DNA of 11,044 bases from JADFOB01 sp964651325 (GCA_964651325.1 CAZYXP010000129.1:1-11044); one strand, 5' to 3'; shown: positions 1 to 7,299, counted from the first letter of the stretch. Made by a program: numbers and translations. Notes: a model not told the origin generated them from the letters alone.

Positions 1-30
1 GCGACGGGTGATCCGGAGAAGCCTCGAGTT

Positions 31-62
31 GGATGGCATGGGTAAGCTACTGCTTACCCGTG
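31..62. repeat. Hairpin repeat, copy 1 (GGCATGGG...CCCGTG family)
   Basis: GGGTAAGC (40-47) pairs perfectly with GCTTACCC (52-59) around TACT. It is flanked by GGATGGCAT on the left and GTGTC on the right. A second copy in inverted orientation is at 122-154 with the same flanks but a different, equally well-paired stem. Confidence 0.65.
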
Positions 63-121
63 TCTTTCGCCTTCAGGCATCCCCTTCGCGCTCCCAGTGA
101 ATCCGTGTCTTTTTCCCATTC

Positions 122-154
122 TGCACGGGCAAACGGAGTTTGCCCATGCCACCC
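122..154. repeat. Hairpin repeat, copy 2, inverted relative to copy 1
   Basis: GGGCAAAC (127-134) pairs perfectly with GTTTGCCC (138-145) around GGA. Read on the minus strand it is GGGTGGCATGGG, stem and loop, then CCCGTGC, matching copy 1 outside the stem. The stem bases differ in a compensatory way (TAAGC/GCTTA against CAAAC/GTTTG). There is no T-run on either strand, so it is not a standard terminator for the operon ending at 369. Confidence 0.65.
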
Positions 155-179
155 GGGCGCATCTCGCCCACGCCGGCGC

Positions 180-320
180 ACCTCGCCCGCGCAGTCCATC
201 TCCCGCGCTCCCTTTTCCCATCCTCCATCTTCCACCGTTCTGCTCCTCCTTCTGCTCCTCGTTCTTCTTCTTGGTGTCTTTGTGCCTTGGTGGTCCCTCC
301 TCCCCCGCGTGTCCGTTCGT
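180..320. repeat. Pyrimidine-rich intergenic tract with a CACCAAGG-type tandem motif
   Basis: The plus strand is strongly C/T-biased (polypurine on the minus strand). At 270-293 the minus strand reads CACCAAGG, CACAAAGA, CACCAAG, an 8-nt period, related in style to the repeat at 5127-5150. Open frames through this area are low-complexity and I do not consider them genes. With the two hairpins this accounts for the 368 nt downstream of the operon; no clear terminator was found. Confidence 0.55.
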
Positions 321-368
321 TCCGCCGTGCCAAACGCTCGAATCTTCATGCTTCATTTATTGAGCCCC

Positions 369-3311
369 TCACCGCCCGTCGAGTCGGCGTTGGTTTTCTC
401 TTAGTAGCTTTTCGAAGTCGTCGGCGTAGCGAGACGATTTCATTTCGGGGTGTAGGAACCGCTGCTGCTTGATGACCTGGATGATACCCTGGGGCGGTTT
501 GTTTAGTTTTGTGCGGCACTGGAGATCGCGCAGGAGGGCTTGGGTTTTGCGCGGGTCGCCTGCCGGCCAGGTGCGGGTGAGGCGGTTGAACTTGATCAGC
601 GCCTGGCCGAACTGCTCCAATTGATAGAGCGCCTCGGCGTAGCCCTGCTCAATGGAGGCGTCCGCTGGCGCGGGCGTGGCGTCGTTGGGCGGCGCTGGTG
701 CGGACGGCCTGGCTGCGGCATCGTCGCCGTTGAGCTCGGTTTCCAGCTTGGCTCCGCACTGTTCGTATAGCTCTTTGGCTCGCTGGTACTTATCGGCCGC
801 CAGGTTGGCTTCGGCTAGTTGTATCAGAAGCCGCCGTCGCTGGTCGTCGGTTGATTGCTCCTCTCGGTCCACCGACCATTGATAAACCTGCTCGGCGAGA
901 ATCAGCGCCACTTCCGCCTTGCGCTGCGAGGCTCGCTCGTCGTCGGCTTGGTCGAGCCTTTGAGCCTCGGCCTGGACGCTTAGGTAGAGCTCTTGGAGCA
1001 TGGAGCCGGCGTGATCCGGATCCGCGGCGATGTAGGCGGGAATGGCTCGCGCCGCTTCTTCCAGCCGGCCGAGCTGTTCGAAGGCGACTAGCCGGACCCG
1101 CCAGACCCGTCCGGCGAGATTGGCAAACTGCGGGAATTCCTCTTCAAAATCGGAAAGCCGCTCGAGCGCGGCGGCCGCGCGATCGACTGCGGGTAGCACT
1201 TGCACCTCCGCGTCGAGCAAGCGAGAACGGGCGGCCAGGCTTTGGAGCATGAGTTTTTGGTCACCCCCGGTTGCCGCCGGCAAGGCATCCTTGATTTGCC
1301 GCGCAAATTCCCGCTGGAGATCGGAAAACGTGTCGGCCGTTTGTGCGGCAGAGGGTTGTGGGACGGGCCGGCCGGTCGGGCCGCGTTCGATCAGGCGGGC
1401 CATGCACTGCAAACGGCGCAGGAGGCTTGGAAGAAATCGCTCGTGATCGGGCGAGACGGCCGCGTAGTGCGTGGCCGCTTCGGAAAAGCGGCTCAGGTTT
1501 TGGAGATGCTGAGCGTAGAAGAACCGCCAATACTTCGCGTCTGTGGAGTCGGGAAAGCCTTCGACGAGCGTCTTCAGGGCATCGAGATAGAGCGCTTGGA
1601 TTTCTGGGGCGGCTTTCAGTTTGTCGTTTTGATGAAACGATGATGCCAGTTGCACGGCAAAGACGGCCGCTTGGCGGGCGCTCGCAAAGCGAGGGTAGGT
1701 TTGGGCCACCGTAAGGAATTGCCTGGCCGCGTCGGCGGGGCGATCGAGGCGATACATGGCCACCGCGACGTTGTACAGCACGCCCGGCAGCAACGGTCGG
1801 GCCTCTGTTTCGGCCGTGGCGGCGAATTGCTCGCCAAGCTCGATTGCGCGGGCCAGCCTCGCGTCAGATGATGCGTCTTTCGTGTCGCGTTCGGTGAGGA
1901 GTCCGGCGATCATGGCGGAGGTTTCAAACGGATCGAGCGATTCGATGGCCGCGGCGTGGTCGATCAGCGCGTAGAGGGTCGCGTTGATTTCATCGATGTG
2001 GTCGGGGTGGTTCCGCTGCAATCGTACGAGCACGTTCCAGGCTCGACGGTTAAGCCGCGCCGCTTCGGTGGGGTCGTGTTTTCGCGCGGCCTGCTTTGCC
2101 TGCCGGCGGTAGACGGAGCGTTCCAAGAGCGCGCGGACCAGCAGCATTCCGAACTCATCTTTGTGCACCTGCGAGATGTATAGGCCTAACTTGTTGAGGT
2201 ATTTCCGGGCCCGGTCAAAATCGCCGCGGTTCCGCTCGTTCTTGATCCGTTCCAAATGGGCGAGGGTGACGGCCCATTCAGCGGCGTCTTTTTCGCTGGT
2301 ATCGGTGATGCGATTGGCGATGGAGATGGCGCGGGTCAGAAGATCGGCGGCGCTCGCGTGATCGTTGACCAGTCGGTTTGCCATGCCGGCCAAGAGCAAG
2401 GCCTGCACTTGAACTTTGCTTTGTGCGTGGGGCGTTTCAAGCAGGGCACGGTTTTGTGCGAGCAGGCTCAGGATGCGGTTTAGATCGTTGGCGCGAAACG
2501 GGTCGTCGTCGTCGCGGCCGATGGCATCGTAGAGCAGCACCCATAGAAGCAGGTAATCGGCCTGCGGCGAGAGGGCGTCTAGCTTGTCGACGCTGTTGGA
2601 TTGCTCGAGTTGCTCGAATTCACGAACGGGCAGATTATCGATGCGTTCGTATTCGCGGCTGATGCGCTCGACCAAATCGCCGACGACCGCCAGCGCGCGG
2701 GTGGTTAGCGCTTGTAAGCGTTGGCGGTCTTGCTTGCTTCCGCCGCGGTAGAGAATGCTGCTGAAGAAGGGCTCGGCCTCGTCGTACGTGAGTGAGTGAG
2801 CAAGATCGAATCGCCATTGGAAATGGCGGGGGTCGCGCGGCCCTTCCTCGATCATGGCTTCGAGGATTTTGTTGGCGGCGGCGATAGCGTCGCGGCGTTC
2901 GAGGGTCGGTCGATTGGCGTCGGCGTACTCGGAAAGCCGCAGGTCGCGGCGCATCAAGAGCGACGCCAGCCGGTTCGCCGGCGGATAATCGCGCAGGTGC
3001 AACTCCAGCAGTTCCGTGAGCCCGCGCTTGCGGAGCCCCGCACGAAAGGCGGAGGTGCTCAGCCGCGAGGCCTCCGCGGACTTGGGTTTCTTAGCGTCGG
3101 CCGCGTGTACGCTGGCCGTGGTTGCGAGTGCGGCGATGGCGAGGGCGGCGATCGCCAGAGGCCATGCACACCATTGGGGGAACTCGGTGCGGGCGCCTCG
3201 GTCTTTGGGCACAGCGCTAACCGACGCGGCGCGAGGGGGCGCGAAATCAACCGCGCTCAAGCTCGAGCTTGTCGCCGTGGGTCTTGGGTGATTCGTTTCA
3301 TGGTCGTGCAT
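369..3311 (-). CDS. Large exported TPR-like solenoid protein, last gene of the ExbBD operon
   Basis: A protein of 980 residues, almost entirely helical with tetratricopeptide-like character. The clearest helix pairs are near residues 510-550 (VLYNVAVAMYRLDRPADAAR), 590-615 (YAQHLQNLSRFSEAATHY) and 885-910 (YAEALYQLEQFGQALIKF). A Pro/Ala-rich linker lies near 860-885. A long basic N-terminus leads to a hydrophobic stretch (about residues 48-66) ending in SVHA|AD, which looks like a signal peptide, so the body is probably periplasmic. I chose the ATG at 3311, 8 nt after the exbD stop; the open frame continues to 3377, but that extension lies inside exbD. Only a weak GGGGAA precedes the start, 14 nt upstream, so translational coupling is likely. 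TPR solenoids act as scaffolds, so a partner role for the ExbBD motor is inferred from the operon. No enzymatic motif is visible and the exact function is unknown. Confidence 0.85.
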   Translation of the reverse strand: MHDHETNHPRPTATSSSLSAVDFAPPRAASVSAVPKDRGARTEFPQWCAWPLAIAALAIAALATTASVHAADAKKPKSAEASRLSTSAFRAGLRKRGLTELLELHLRDYPPANRLASLLMRRDLRLSEYADANRPTLERRDAIAAANKILEAMIEEGPRDPRHFQWRFDLAHSLTYDEAEPFFSSILYRGGSKQDRQRLQALTTRALAVVGDLVERISREYERIDNLPVREFEQLEQSNSVDKLDALSPQADYLLLWVLLYDAIGRDDDDPFRANDLNRILSLLAQNRALLETPHAQSKVQVQALLLAGMANRLVNDHASAADLLTRAISIANRITDTSEKDAAEWAVTLAHLERIKNERNRGDFDRARKYLNKLGLYISQVHKDEFGMLLVRALLERSVYRRQAKQAARKHDPTEAARLNRRAWNVLVRLQRNHPDHIDEINATLYALIDHAAAIESLDPFETSAMIAGLLTERDTKDASSDARLARAIELGEQFAATAETEARPLLPGVLYNVAVAMYRLDRPADAARQFLTVAQTYPRFASARQAAVFAVQLASSFHQNDKLKAAPEIQALYLDALKTLVEGFPDSTDAKYWRFFYAQHLQNLSRFSEAATHYAAVSPDHERFLPSLLRRLQCMARLIERGPTGRPVPQPSAAQTADTFSDLQREFARQIKDALPAATGGDQKLMLQSLAARSRLLDAEVQVLPAVDRAAAALERLSDFEEEFPQFANLAGRVWRVRLVAFEQLGRLEEAARAIPAYIAADPDHAGSMLQELYLSVQAEAQRLDQADDERASQRKAEVALILAEQVYQWSVDREEQSTDDQRRRLLIQLAEANLAADKYQRAKELYEQCGAKLETELNGDDAAARPSAPAPPNDATPAPADASIEQGYAEALYQLEQFGQALIKFNRLTRTWPAGDPRKTQALLRDLQCRTKLNKPPQGIIQVIKQQRFLHPEMKSSRYADDFEKLLRENQRRLDGR

Positions 3312-3319
3312 AGAGATAA

Positions 3320-3829
3320 TCACGGTTCCCCGAAGGCGACATTGTGACACCGGGCGCGAAGCGCCGCATTCCAGCAACCCACCACGTGGTCCCAGAGGAC
3401 TTCATCCCCGGCGATGATGACCACCGGCGTGTCTCGATCAAACCCCGGCTCGTCGTGGAGTGTCATCAGCGCGTCTTTGAGCTGACCAAATGACGCAATG
3501 GCGTTTGAGGCAATGTTGTCTATGCTGATGGTTACGGCTTCGCCATTCGGACCGGTCGACGCCAGGCGCACCACGATCGGGTCAAGCGGCAGCGCCACCC
3601 GCGGCCCCTCACCCTGATCGGGCATCCGGGAAGCCAACAAGCCCTCGGGGCGCTCAAAGGTCGTTGTAACGAGGAAGAAAATGAGCAGCAGGAACGTGAC
3701 GTCGATCATCGGGGCTAGGTTGATGGCAATCGAGACGCCGCCGCGGCCGCGCGGTTGATAGCGCAGGCCGCCGAGCCAGCGCCGGCGTCTTGGACTCTTC
3801 TTGGGATTCGGTTGCGGTGTTGTGGTCAT
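3320..3829 (-). CDS. exbD: ExbD/TolR-family proton-channel subunit (second copy)
   Basis: 169 residues. The N-terminus is very basic (PKKSPRRRRW, cytoplasmic), followed by one transmembrane helix with the family signature LAPMIDVTFLLLIFFLVTT. D43 matches the essential protonatable aspartate of ExbD (E. coli D25) and TolR. The remainder is the periplasmic domain, ending with the usual helix/strand segment near VVIIAGDEVLWDHVVGCWNAA. ExbD/TolR subunits sit in the pore of an ExbB/TolQ pentamer and turn proton flow into motion of a periplasmic partner. The start overlaps the stop of the upstream exbD by ATGA (3826-3829), a classic coupling arrangement. The protein is only distantly similar to that upstream copy, so this is not a recent duplication. 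Family assignment is firm; the substrate or partner is unknown. Confidence 0.93.
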   Translation of the reverse strand: MTTTPQPNPKKSPRRRRWLGGLRYQPRGRGGVSIAINLAPMIDVTFLLLIFFLVTTTFERPEGLLASRMPDQGEGPRVALPLDPIVVRLASTGPNGEAVTISIDNIASNAIASFGQLKDALMTLHDEPGFDRDTPVVIIAGDEVLWDHVVGCWNAALRARCHNVAFGEP

Positions 3830-4281
3830 GATCCGTCGTCTATGTGGGCGGACACGTTGAGCATTTCGATGCCCTGAGCGGAGACCATGCGCATCGCGCG
3901 GCGTACCGCATCGTACGGCAGTCGGCGATCCGCGCGGATCACGACCTTCAGGCCGGGAGACGCTCGCTTCATGCCCGCGAGGCGATCGGACAACACGCCG
4001 ATCGACTCGGGTTGATTGGGGCCGATGCTAAAAAGCGCGTTTTGCTCCGAGCCGTCAGCGCGTTGATCCAAACGACAGTTGATCACAACCCGTTCCGGAA
4101 TGGATTCGCTCTTGGCTTGGCTTTGCTCGGGCGCGGGCAGCTTCATGGGAATCAGCTCGGCCTCCGAGAATCTCGTGACGAGCATGAAGAAGATCGTCAG
4201 CATGAAGATGACGTCAACCATCGCGGTCGCGTTGAACCCCATGCCGACGTCACCGCGATGTCGATTATGGGTGTACCGCAT
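3826..4281 (-). CDS. exbD: ExbD/TolR-family proton-channel subunit (first copy)
   Basis: 151 residues: a short N-terminal cytoplasmic part, one transmembrane helix in the ExbD signature (GFNATAMVDVIFMLTIFFML) with D23 at the conserved proton-carrying position, and a periplasmic domain. The family's C-terminal motif is clear in VVIRADRRLPYDAVRRAM followed by MVSAQGIEMLNV. The ATG at 4281 lies inside the 3' end of exbB (17-nt overlap) and is preceded by GAGG about 9 nt upstream. With the next gene this gives one ExbB and two unlike ExbD subunits in a single operon. In systems such as Myxococcus AglR/AglQ/AglS, paired TolR-like subunits work in one motor; a similar heteromeric motor is an inference here. 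Confidence 0.93.
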   Translation of the reverse strand: MRYTHNRHRGDVGMGFNATAMVDVIFMLTIFFMLVTRFSEAELIPMKLPAPEQSQAKSESIPERVVINCRLDQRADGSEQNALFSIGPNQPESIGVLSDRLAGMKRASPGLKVVIRADRRLPYDAVRRAMRMVSAQGIEMLNVSAHIDDGS

Positions 4282-5062
4282 GGGAGGTGGCCTCGGGGGT
4301 GGTTGGTTGTGGCGGAGCTGTTGCTTCCGCAGTGCCGGGCTTGAACACGTGCAAGACGCCTTCCGCCGCCAGCGCGCATTCGGCGGTCAAGACGTCGATT
4401 CGGTTGCGGAAGACGGCAAAAATGCTCAGCGCGGGAATGGACACCGCCAGTCCCCAAAACGTGGTGATCAGCGCGACCGCGATGCGATCCGCGACGATCC
4501 GCGCTCCGGGAAACGCATCGGCCGCATGAATTTCCGCGAACAGCAGAATCATGCCCGTGACCGTACCCAACAGGCCGATCATCGGGGCGACGTTGCCGAT
4601 GATGTGGATGTATTCCGTCTTACGGAACAATCGGGCGGAACGGTCTTCCAGCGTTTCTTCCATCCCGCGCTCCATGGCTTCGAAGCCATTGGAGGCTTCG
4701 AGCAATCCGGCGTGCAGCACGCGACCCAACATGCTCGGTTCTTCCGCGGTGTACTGGATGGCGTCGAGGTACTTGCGCTGCTCGATAAGCTGGGATGCGT
4801 GCTCGAGTGCGCGGGGGGGGACGATGGCCGCGCGGCGAATCGAAACGCAATGTTCGATCGTCAGCGCGATCGTGACCACGGACAAGAGGATCAACCCAAA
4901 CGTGATCCAGCCGCCTTTGACCACGAAGAAATCGAAGTATTTGATGGTGACGGGTTCGGCCGCATCGCCGCCGGTCGCGCTTTGCGCGAGCGCCGGAGAT
5001 GAAAGCACGACCGAAGCCACCGCGATCAACGCGCAACCCATCAAGAACCGTTTTCCAATCAC
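4265..5062 (-). CDS. exbB: ExbB/TolQ/MotA-family proton-channel protein with signal peptide
   Basis: 265 residues. An N-terminal signal peptide (MIGKRFLMGCALIAVASVVL, probable cleavage ALA|QS after residue 26) precedes the three expected helices: TM1 about 52-70, TM2 about 152-178 and TM3 about 190-216. The family core is intact: NVAPMIGLLGTVTGM in TM2 and VALITTFWGLAVSIPAL in TM3. T167 and T201 align with the functionally important threonines T148 and T181 of E. coli ExbB. Translation starts at a GTG with a good AGGAG 6 nt upstream. E. coli ExbB lacks a cleavable signal peptide, but extended exported N-termini are common in environmental ExbB proteins. It would form the pentameric inner-membrane channel for the two ExbDs encoded just downstream. 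Family call is firm; whether it serves TonB-like transport or another envelope process is open. Confidence 0.95.
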   Translation of the reverse strand: MIGKRFLMGCALIAVASVVLSSPALAQSATGGDAAEPVTIKYFDFFVVKGGWITFGLILLSVVTIALTIEHCVSIRRAAIVPPRALEHASQLIEQRKYLDAIQYTAEEPSMLGRVLHAGLLEASNGFEAMERGMEETLEDRSARLFRKTEYIHIIGNVAPMIGLLGTVTGMILLFAEIHAADAFPGARIVADRIAVALITTFWGLAVSIPALSIFAVFRNRIDVLTAECALAAEGVLHVFKPGTAEATAPPQPTTPEATSHAVHP

Positions 5063-5068
5063 AGCCGT

Positions 5069-5073
5069 CTCCT
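5069..5073 (-). promoter_or_regulatory. Shine-Dalgarno AGGAG for exbB
   Basis: On the minus strand TAGGAG is followed by ACGGCT and then GTG, a 6-nt spacing. This is one of the two best ribosome binding sites in the operon, and it supports the GTG at 5062 as the real start. A strong site fits a gene preceded by a 114-nt gap rather than by an overlapping gene. Confidence 0.75.
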
Positions 5074-5126
5074 ACGAATCCGAAAAAAAGGACCGTCCGT
5101 GTTTCGTGTCGCTCGGAAGATTTTAG

Positions 5127-5150
5127 CCACAGAGGATACAGAGGTCACAG
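5127..5150 (+). repeat. Short CACAGAGG-type tandem repeat within the operon gap
   Basis: The 114-nt gap between the TPR gene and exbB contains CACAGAGGA, TACAGAGGT and CACAG, a 9-nt period. Motifs of this purine-rich type are scattered in intergenic DNA of planctomycetes and some other bacteria (general knowledge, not checked here). It is read in antisense by the operon transcript. No promoter or terminator could be recognised in the gap. Confidence 0.6.
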
Positions 5151-5176
5151 TGAAATCCTTTTGACTGGGATGGGCG

Positions 5177-6349
5177 CTAGCCCCGCCCCTTGGCGGATGC
5201 GCGCAATCGCTCGAGCGCCGCCCTCGCGTTTTCCTTTGTTGACTCATCGGCGCGCGGATGTTCAAGGCATTCCTCCAACATGGCGATCGCCTTGTTTGGC
5301 CGGTTGAGCTTTTCCATGACAACGGCAGCCTGGTAAAGGCCTTCTGCCGCTTCAACCGTGCCGGCCATGTGGACCACCACGCGAAAAAGCGGCCAACTGG
5401 CGCGGATCAAGTCATCCCGATTGCTTGCCACGCCCAACAGGGCTTTCCCTTTGAACAGCAAGAATTTGGGCAGAATCTTCTTCGGGCAAGTGCGAATGGC
5501 CTCGTCGATCGCTTCGGTCATTCGGGGTTGGGGTTCTTGCTTCAGCGCATGCGTCATCGCGTCAAGCTTGATCTCGTAGACCCGTTGCGTTCTAGCATGC
5601 ACAGGAATCGCAAGCCGGCCCACCGCGGATGCGGCACCCGGCTTCGGCGCTTCGCCCAACCGACGCCGCATGTCATAACGCAAGAGCAGCAGCATGGCCT
5701 TGCGATCGGCGGCGGACGTCTTCATGATGGCTTCGTCCAACTCGACCAGCGCTTGCGATACTTCCCTGTTCCACCCCTTTGTAGCGACCTCGGGCATCAT
5801 CCGCGCTGCCACGGCCGGCCCAGTGGTAAGGCCGCTAACGACGCGCAGATACGCACGCACGCCGTCCCTCAATCGGCCGGCTCGGTGAAGCGCGGTCAGA
5901 ATCCTAGCCTCGATCAGCTCGGGCCAGAATTCGTCGGCGCGCAACGCGGCTCGGCGATAACGCTCTATCGCTCGATCGAACTCTCCCTGCTCCAAGTATT
6001 TTTCCGCCTCGTTGAAATCGACAAACGGACCGCTACGATCGATGAACAGAGATTCCACGTCGGCAAGCCAGGGGGTTTTCTGTTGCCCCGTGGCCTGGAC
6101 AAAGTGGAGCCGACCGTTCTTGAGCTCGGTAATCTGCGCGCCAAGATAACTTCGGCCATCAATGACAACTTGATCATCGCGTGCTAGTGCCGTGGCGGTC
6201 ACAATCAGCGCGCCGATAGCGGTCGCTGCCGACGCACGCCTCTTGCTTGCACACCGAGCCGCGGGCTTAAGCTCGCGCGGCCTCCGGGCCCCGGCGGCTT
6301 GCCGATGTGCGATCGCGGCGCCAAGGCCGCGGCTGGTGTCAGGGGACAT
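5177..6349 (-). CDS. Exported TPR-type protein, second gene of the operon
   Basis: 390 residues from the chosen ATG at 6349. A long Arg-rich N-terminus leads to a hydrophobic segment (about 39-55, SAATAIGALIVTATALA) with probable cleavage ALA|RDD, so the mature protein should be periplasmic. Next is a short beta-rich module (about 58-105: VVIDGRSYLGAQITELKNGR and ADVESLFID), then TPR-like helices beginning FNEAEKYLEQGEFDRAIERY. A second clear helix pair is near the C-terminus (MEKLNRPNKAIAMLEECL). The start overlaps the end of the vWA gene by 11 nt. An upstream ATG at 6382 has GGGAG only 1 nt before it and is less likely, and neither start has a good ribosome site. Its place between the vWA and exbB genes suggests a periplasmic scaffold or adaptor of the same machine. 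The specific function is unknown. Confidence 0.83.
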   Translation of the reverse strand: MSPDTSRGLGAAIAHRQAAGARRPRELKPAARCASKRRASAATAIGALIVTATALARDDQVVIDGRSYLGAQITELKNGRLHFVQATGQQKTPWLADVESLFIDRSGPFVDFNEAEKYLEQGEFDRAIERYRRAALRADEFWPELIEARILTALHRAGRLRDGVRAYLRVVSGLTTGPAVAARMMPEVATKGWNREVSQALVELDEAIMKTSAADRKAMLLLLRYDMRRRLGEAPKPGAASAVGRLAIPVHARTQRVYEIKLDAMTHALKQEPQPRMTEAIDEAIRTCPKKILPKFLLFKGKALLGVASNRDDLIRASWPLFRVVVHMAGTVEAAEGLYQAAVVMEKLNRPNKAIAMLEECLEHPRADESTKENARAALERLRASAKGRG

Positions 6350-7286
6350 CGTGTTCGCTGACGAATTTGAATTCACCGCCATGCTCCCGCGCGATCCGCT
6401 CAAGCAAATCCGCTCCGCTTCGATCAAAAAACGCAATCGTAAAGATGCGCACCCTTCTGCGCTGGTTCCAGCGATCCAGCCGACCTAATAGGCTGGGATC
6501 AAACGCACCGTCGGTCAAGAAGTAGATCAGATCGGGATCCAAGGCGAGCGCCCTGCGCATGGCCCGTTCCGGCTCCGTGCCCCCGTGGGGGAACACGCCT
6601 TGGAGGAACTCTGCCAGTCCTTTTTTTCGGACGTTGATCGCGCTCACCAGGCGCCCCGGTGGGCTTTCGAGCGGCTGACCCGAGTTGAACAGGATCACGT
6701 GAAACTTCTGACTCCGCCGCAATGCCCCAACGGATCGATTTAATTCATCGCGAACGTATCCAAACGTGTCCAGCATGGAGCCGCTGCGATCCACGACGTA
6801 AACGACGCGTCTTGCGCCGCGAACGGATTCGCCTAAGCCGAAGAATTTCGGCGCTGCGCCGCTCCCCGCGCTCAGGCCGTATTTCGAGAAATCCGAGCCC
6901 CCCGAGCCGATGCCGACGATGGACAGCTTCGGCTTGCTGGTGGCTAGAAGTTGGCTGAGCTGGTCGGGCGATTGCGGCGTGATCGGCTGATCCAGCGGGT
7001 CGGGCGGCGTTTCCAGCGGCGAGAGGTCGGGGCTGGGTTGTGCGGTGATGTTGAGGGCATCGATCGGGCCGACCAATTCTACATGGGTCACGGGGAGGTC
7101 GCTGTCCGGTTCAGAGGAAAACGGAAACACAAGGGCCAGCATGACGATGAGGCCGGCGAAATGCAGCGCGACAGACAGCAGCCAGATCAGCACGACGGTA
7201 CGCCCGTTCAACGTCGTCGAGGCCGATCCGCGGTGTTGTACGCGATCCAACACGGGTCGAGCCATTTGATCGGCTATGTCCGCCAT
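6339..7286 (-). CDS. Membrane-anchored vWA-domain protein with TonB-like N-terminal helix
   Basis: 315 residues. A cytoplasmic N-terminus of about 30 residues precedes one transmembrane helix (about 31-54, VVLIWLLSVALHFAGLIVML). A proline-rich spacer follows (about 84-107, PSPDLSPLETPPDPLDQPIT) and then a vWA domain from about residue 160. The MIDAS metal site is complete: D166-x-S168-x-S170 (DRSGSM), T237 (GGTEP) and D259 (LTDG). The helix carries S38-x3-H42 in the same surroundings as the S16/H20 pair of E. coli TonB (LLSVCIH), the residues through which TonB senses ExbB/ExbD. Helix, Pro-rich spacer and C-terminal domain together resemble TonB with a vWA domain in place of the usual end. 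The ATG at 7286 has AGGAG 7 nt upstream; the longer open frame to 7403 is translated repeat DNA. First gene of the operon. vWA fold and topology are firm; energising by ExbBD is inferred. Confidence 0.9.
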   Translation of the reverse strand: MADIADQMARPVLDRVQHRGSASTTLNGRTVVLIWLLSVALHFAGLIVMLALVFPFSSEPDSDLPVTHVELVGPIDALNITAQPSPDLSPLETPPDPLDQPITPQSPDQLSQLLATSKPKLSIVGIGSGGSDFSKYGLSAGSGAAPKFFGLGESVRGARRVVYVVDRSGSMLDTFGYVRDELNRSVGALRRSQKFHVILFNSGQPLESPPGRLVSAINVRKKGLAEFLQGVFPHGGTEPERAMRRALALDPDLIYFLTDGAFDPSLLGRLDRWNQRRRVRIFTIAFFDRSGADLLERIAREHGGEFKFVSEHDVP

Positions 7287-7293
7287 GCAGCCG

Positions 7294-7298
7294 CTCCT
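7294..7298 (-). promoter_or_regulatory. Shine-Dalgarno AGGAG deciding the vWA gene start
   Basis: AGGAG lies 7 nt before the ATG at 7286 on the minus strand. It favours this start over the longer open frame reaching 7403. It sits inside one copy of a 12-nt direct repeat (C-Y-GGGA-Y-CGCCA on the plus strand, 7297-7308 and 7324-7335), so a repeat may have supplied part of the ribosome site. Confidence 0.75.
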
Positions 7299-7299
7299 G

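Noticed and set aside
127..145. Intrinsic terminator of the operon
   Set aside because: The stem is good, but no U-tract follows on the minus strand and it lies more than 220 nt past the last stop codon; its inverted partner copy marks it as a repeat.
33..404. Plus-strand open frame of 123 residues at the left end
   Set aside because: Runs through hairpin repeats and a pyrimidine-rich tract (leucine run) and into the 3' end of the large TPR gene; no ribosome site or protein-like composition.
4079..5002. Plus-strand open frame of 307 residues across exbB and exbD
   Set aside because: Antisense to a firm ExbB/ExbD pair; composition is Arg/Asp/Gln-rich and repetitive, typical of a shadow frame in G+C-rich DNA.
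5258..6187. Plus-strand open frame of 309 residues opposite the exported TPR gene
   Set aside because: Antisense shadow; no domain or signal, while the minus-strand frame has a signal peptide and TPR-like helices.
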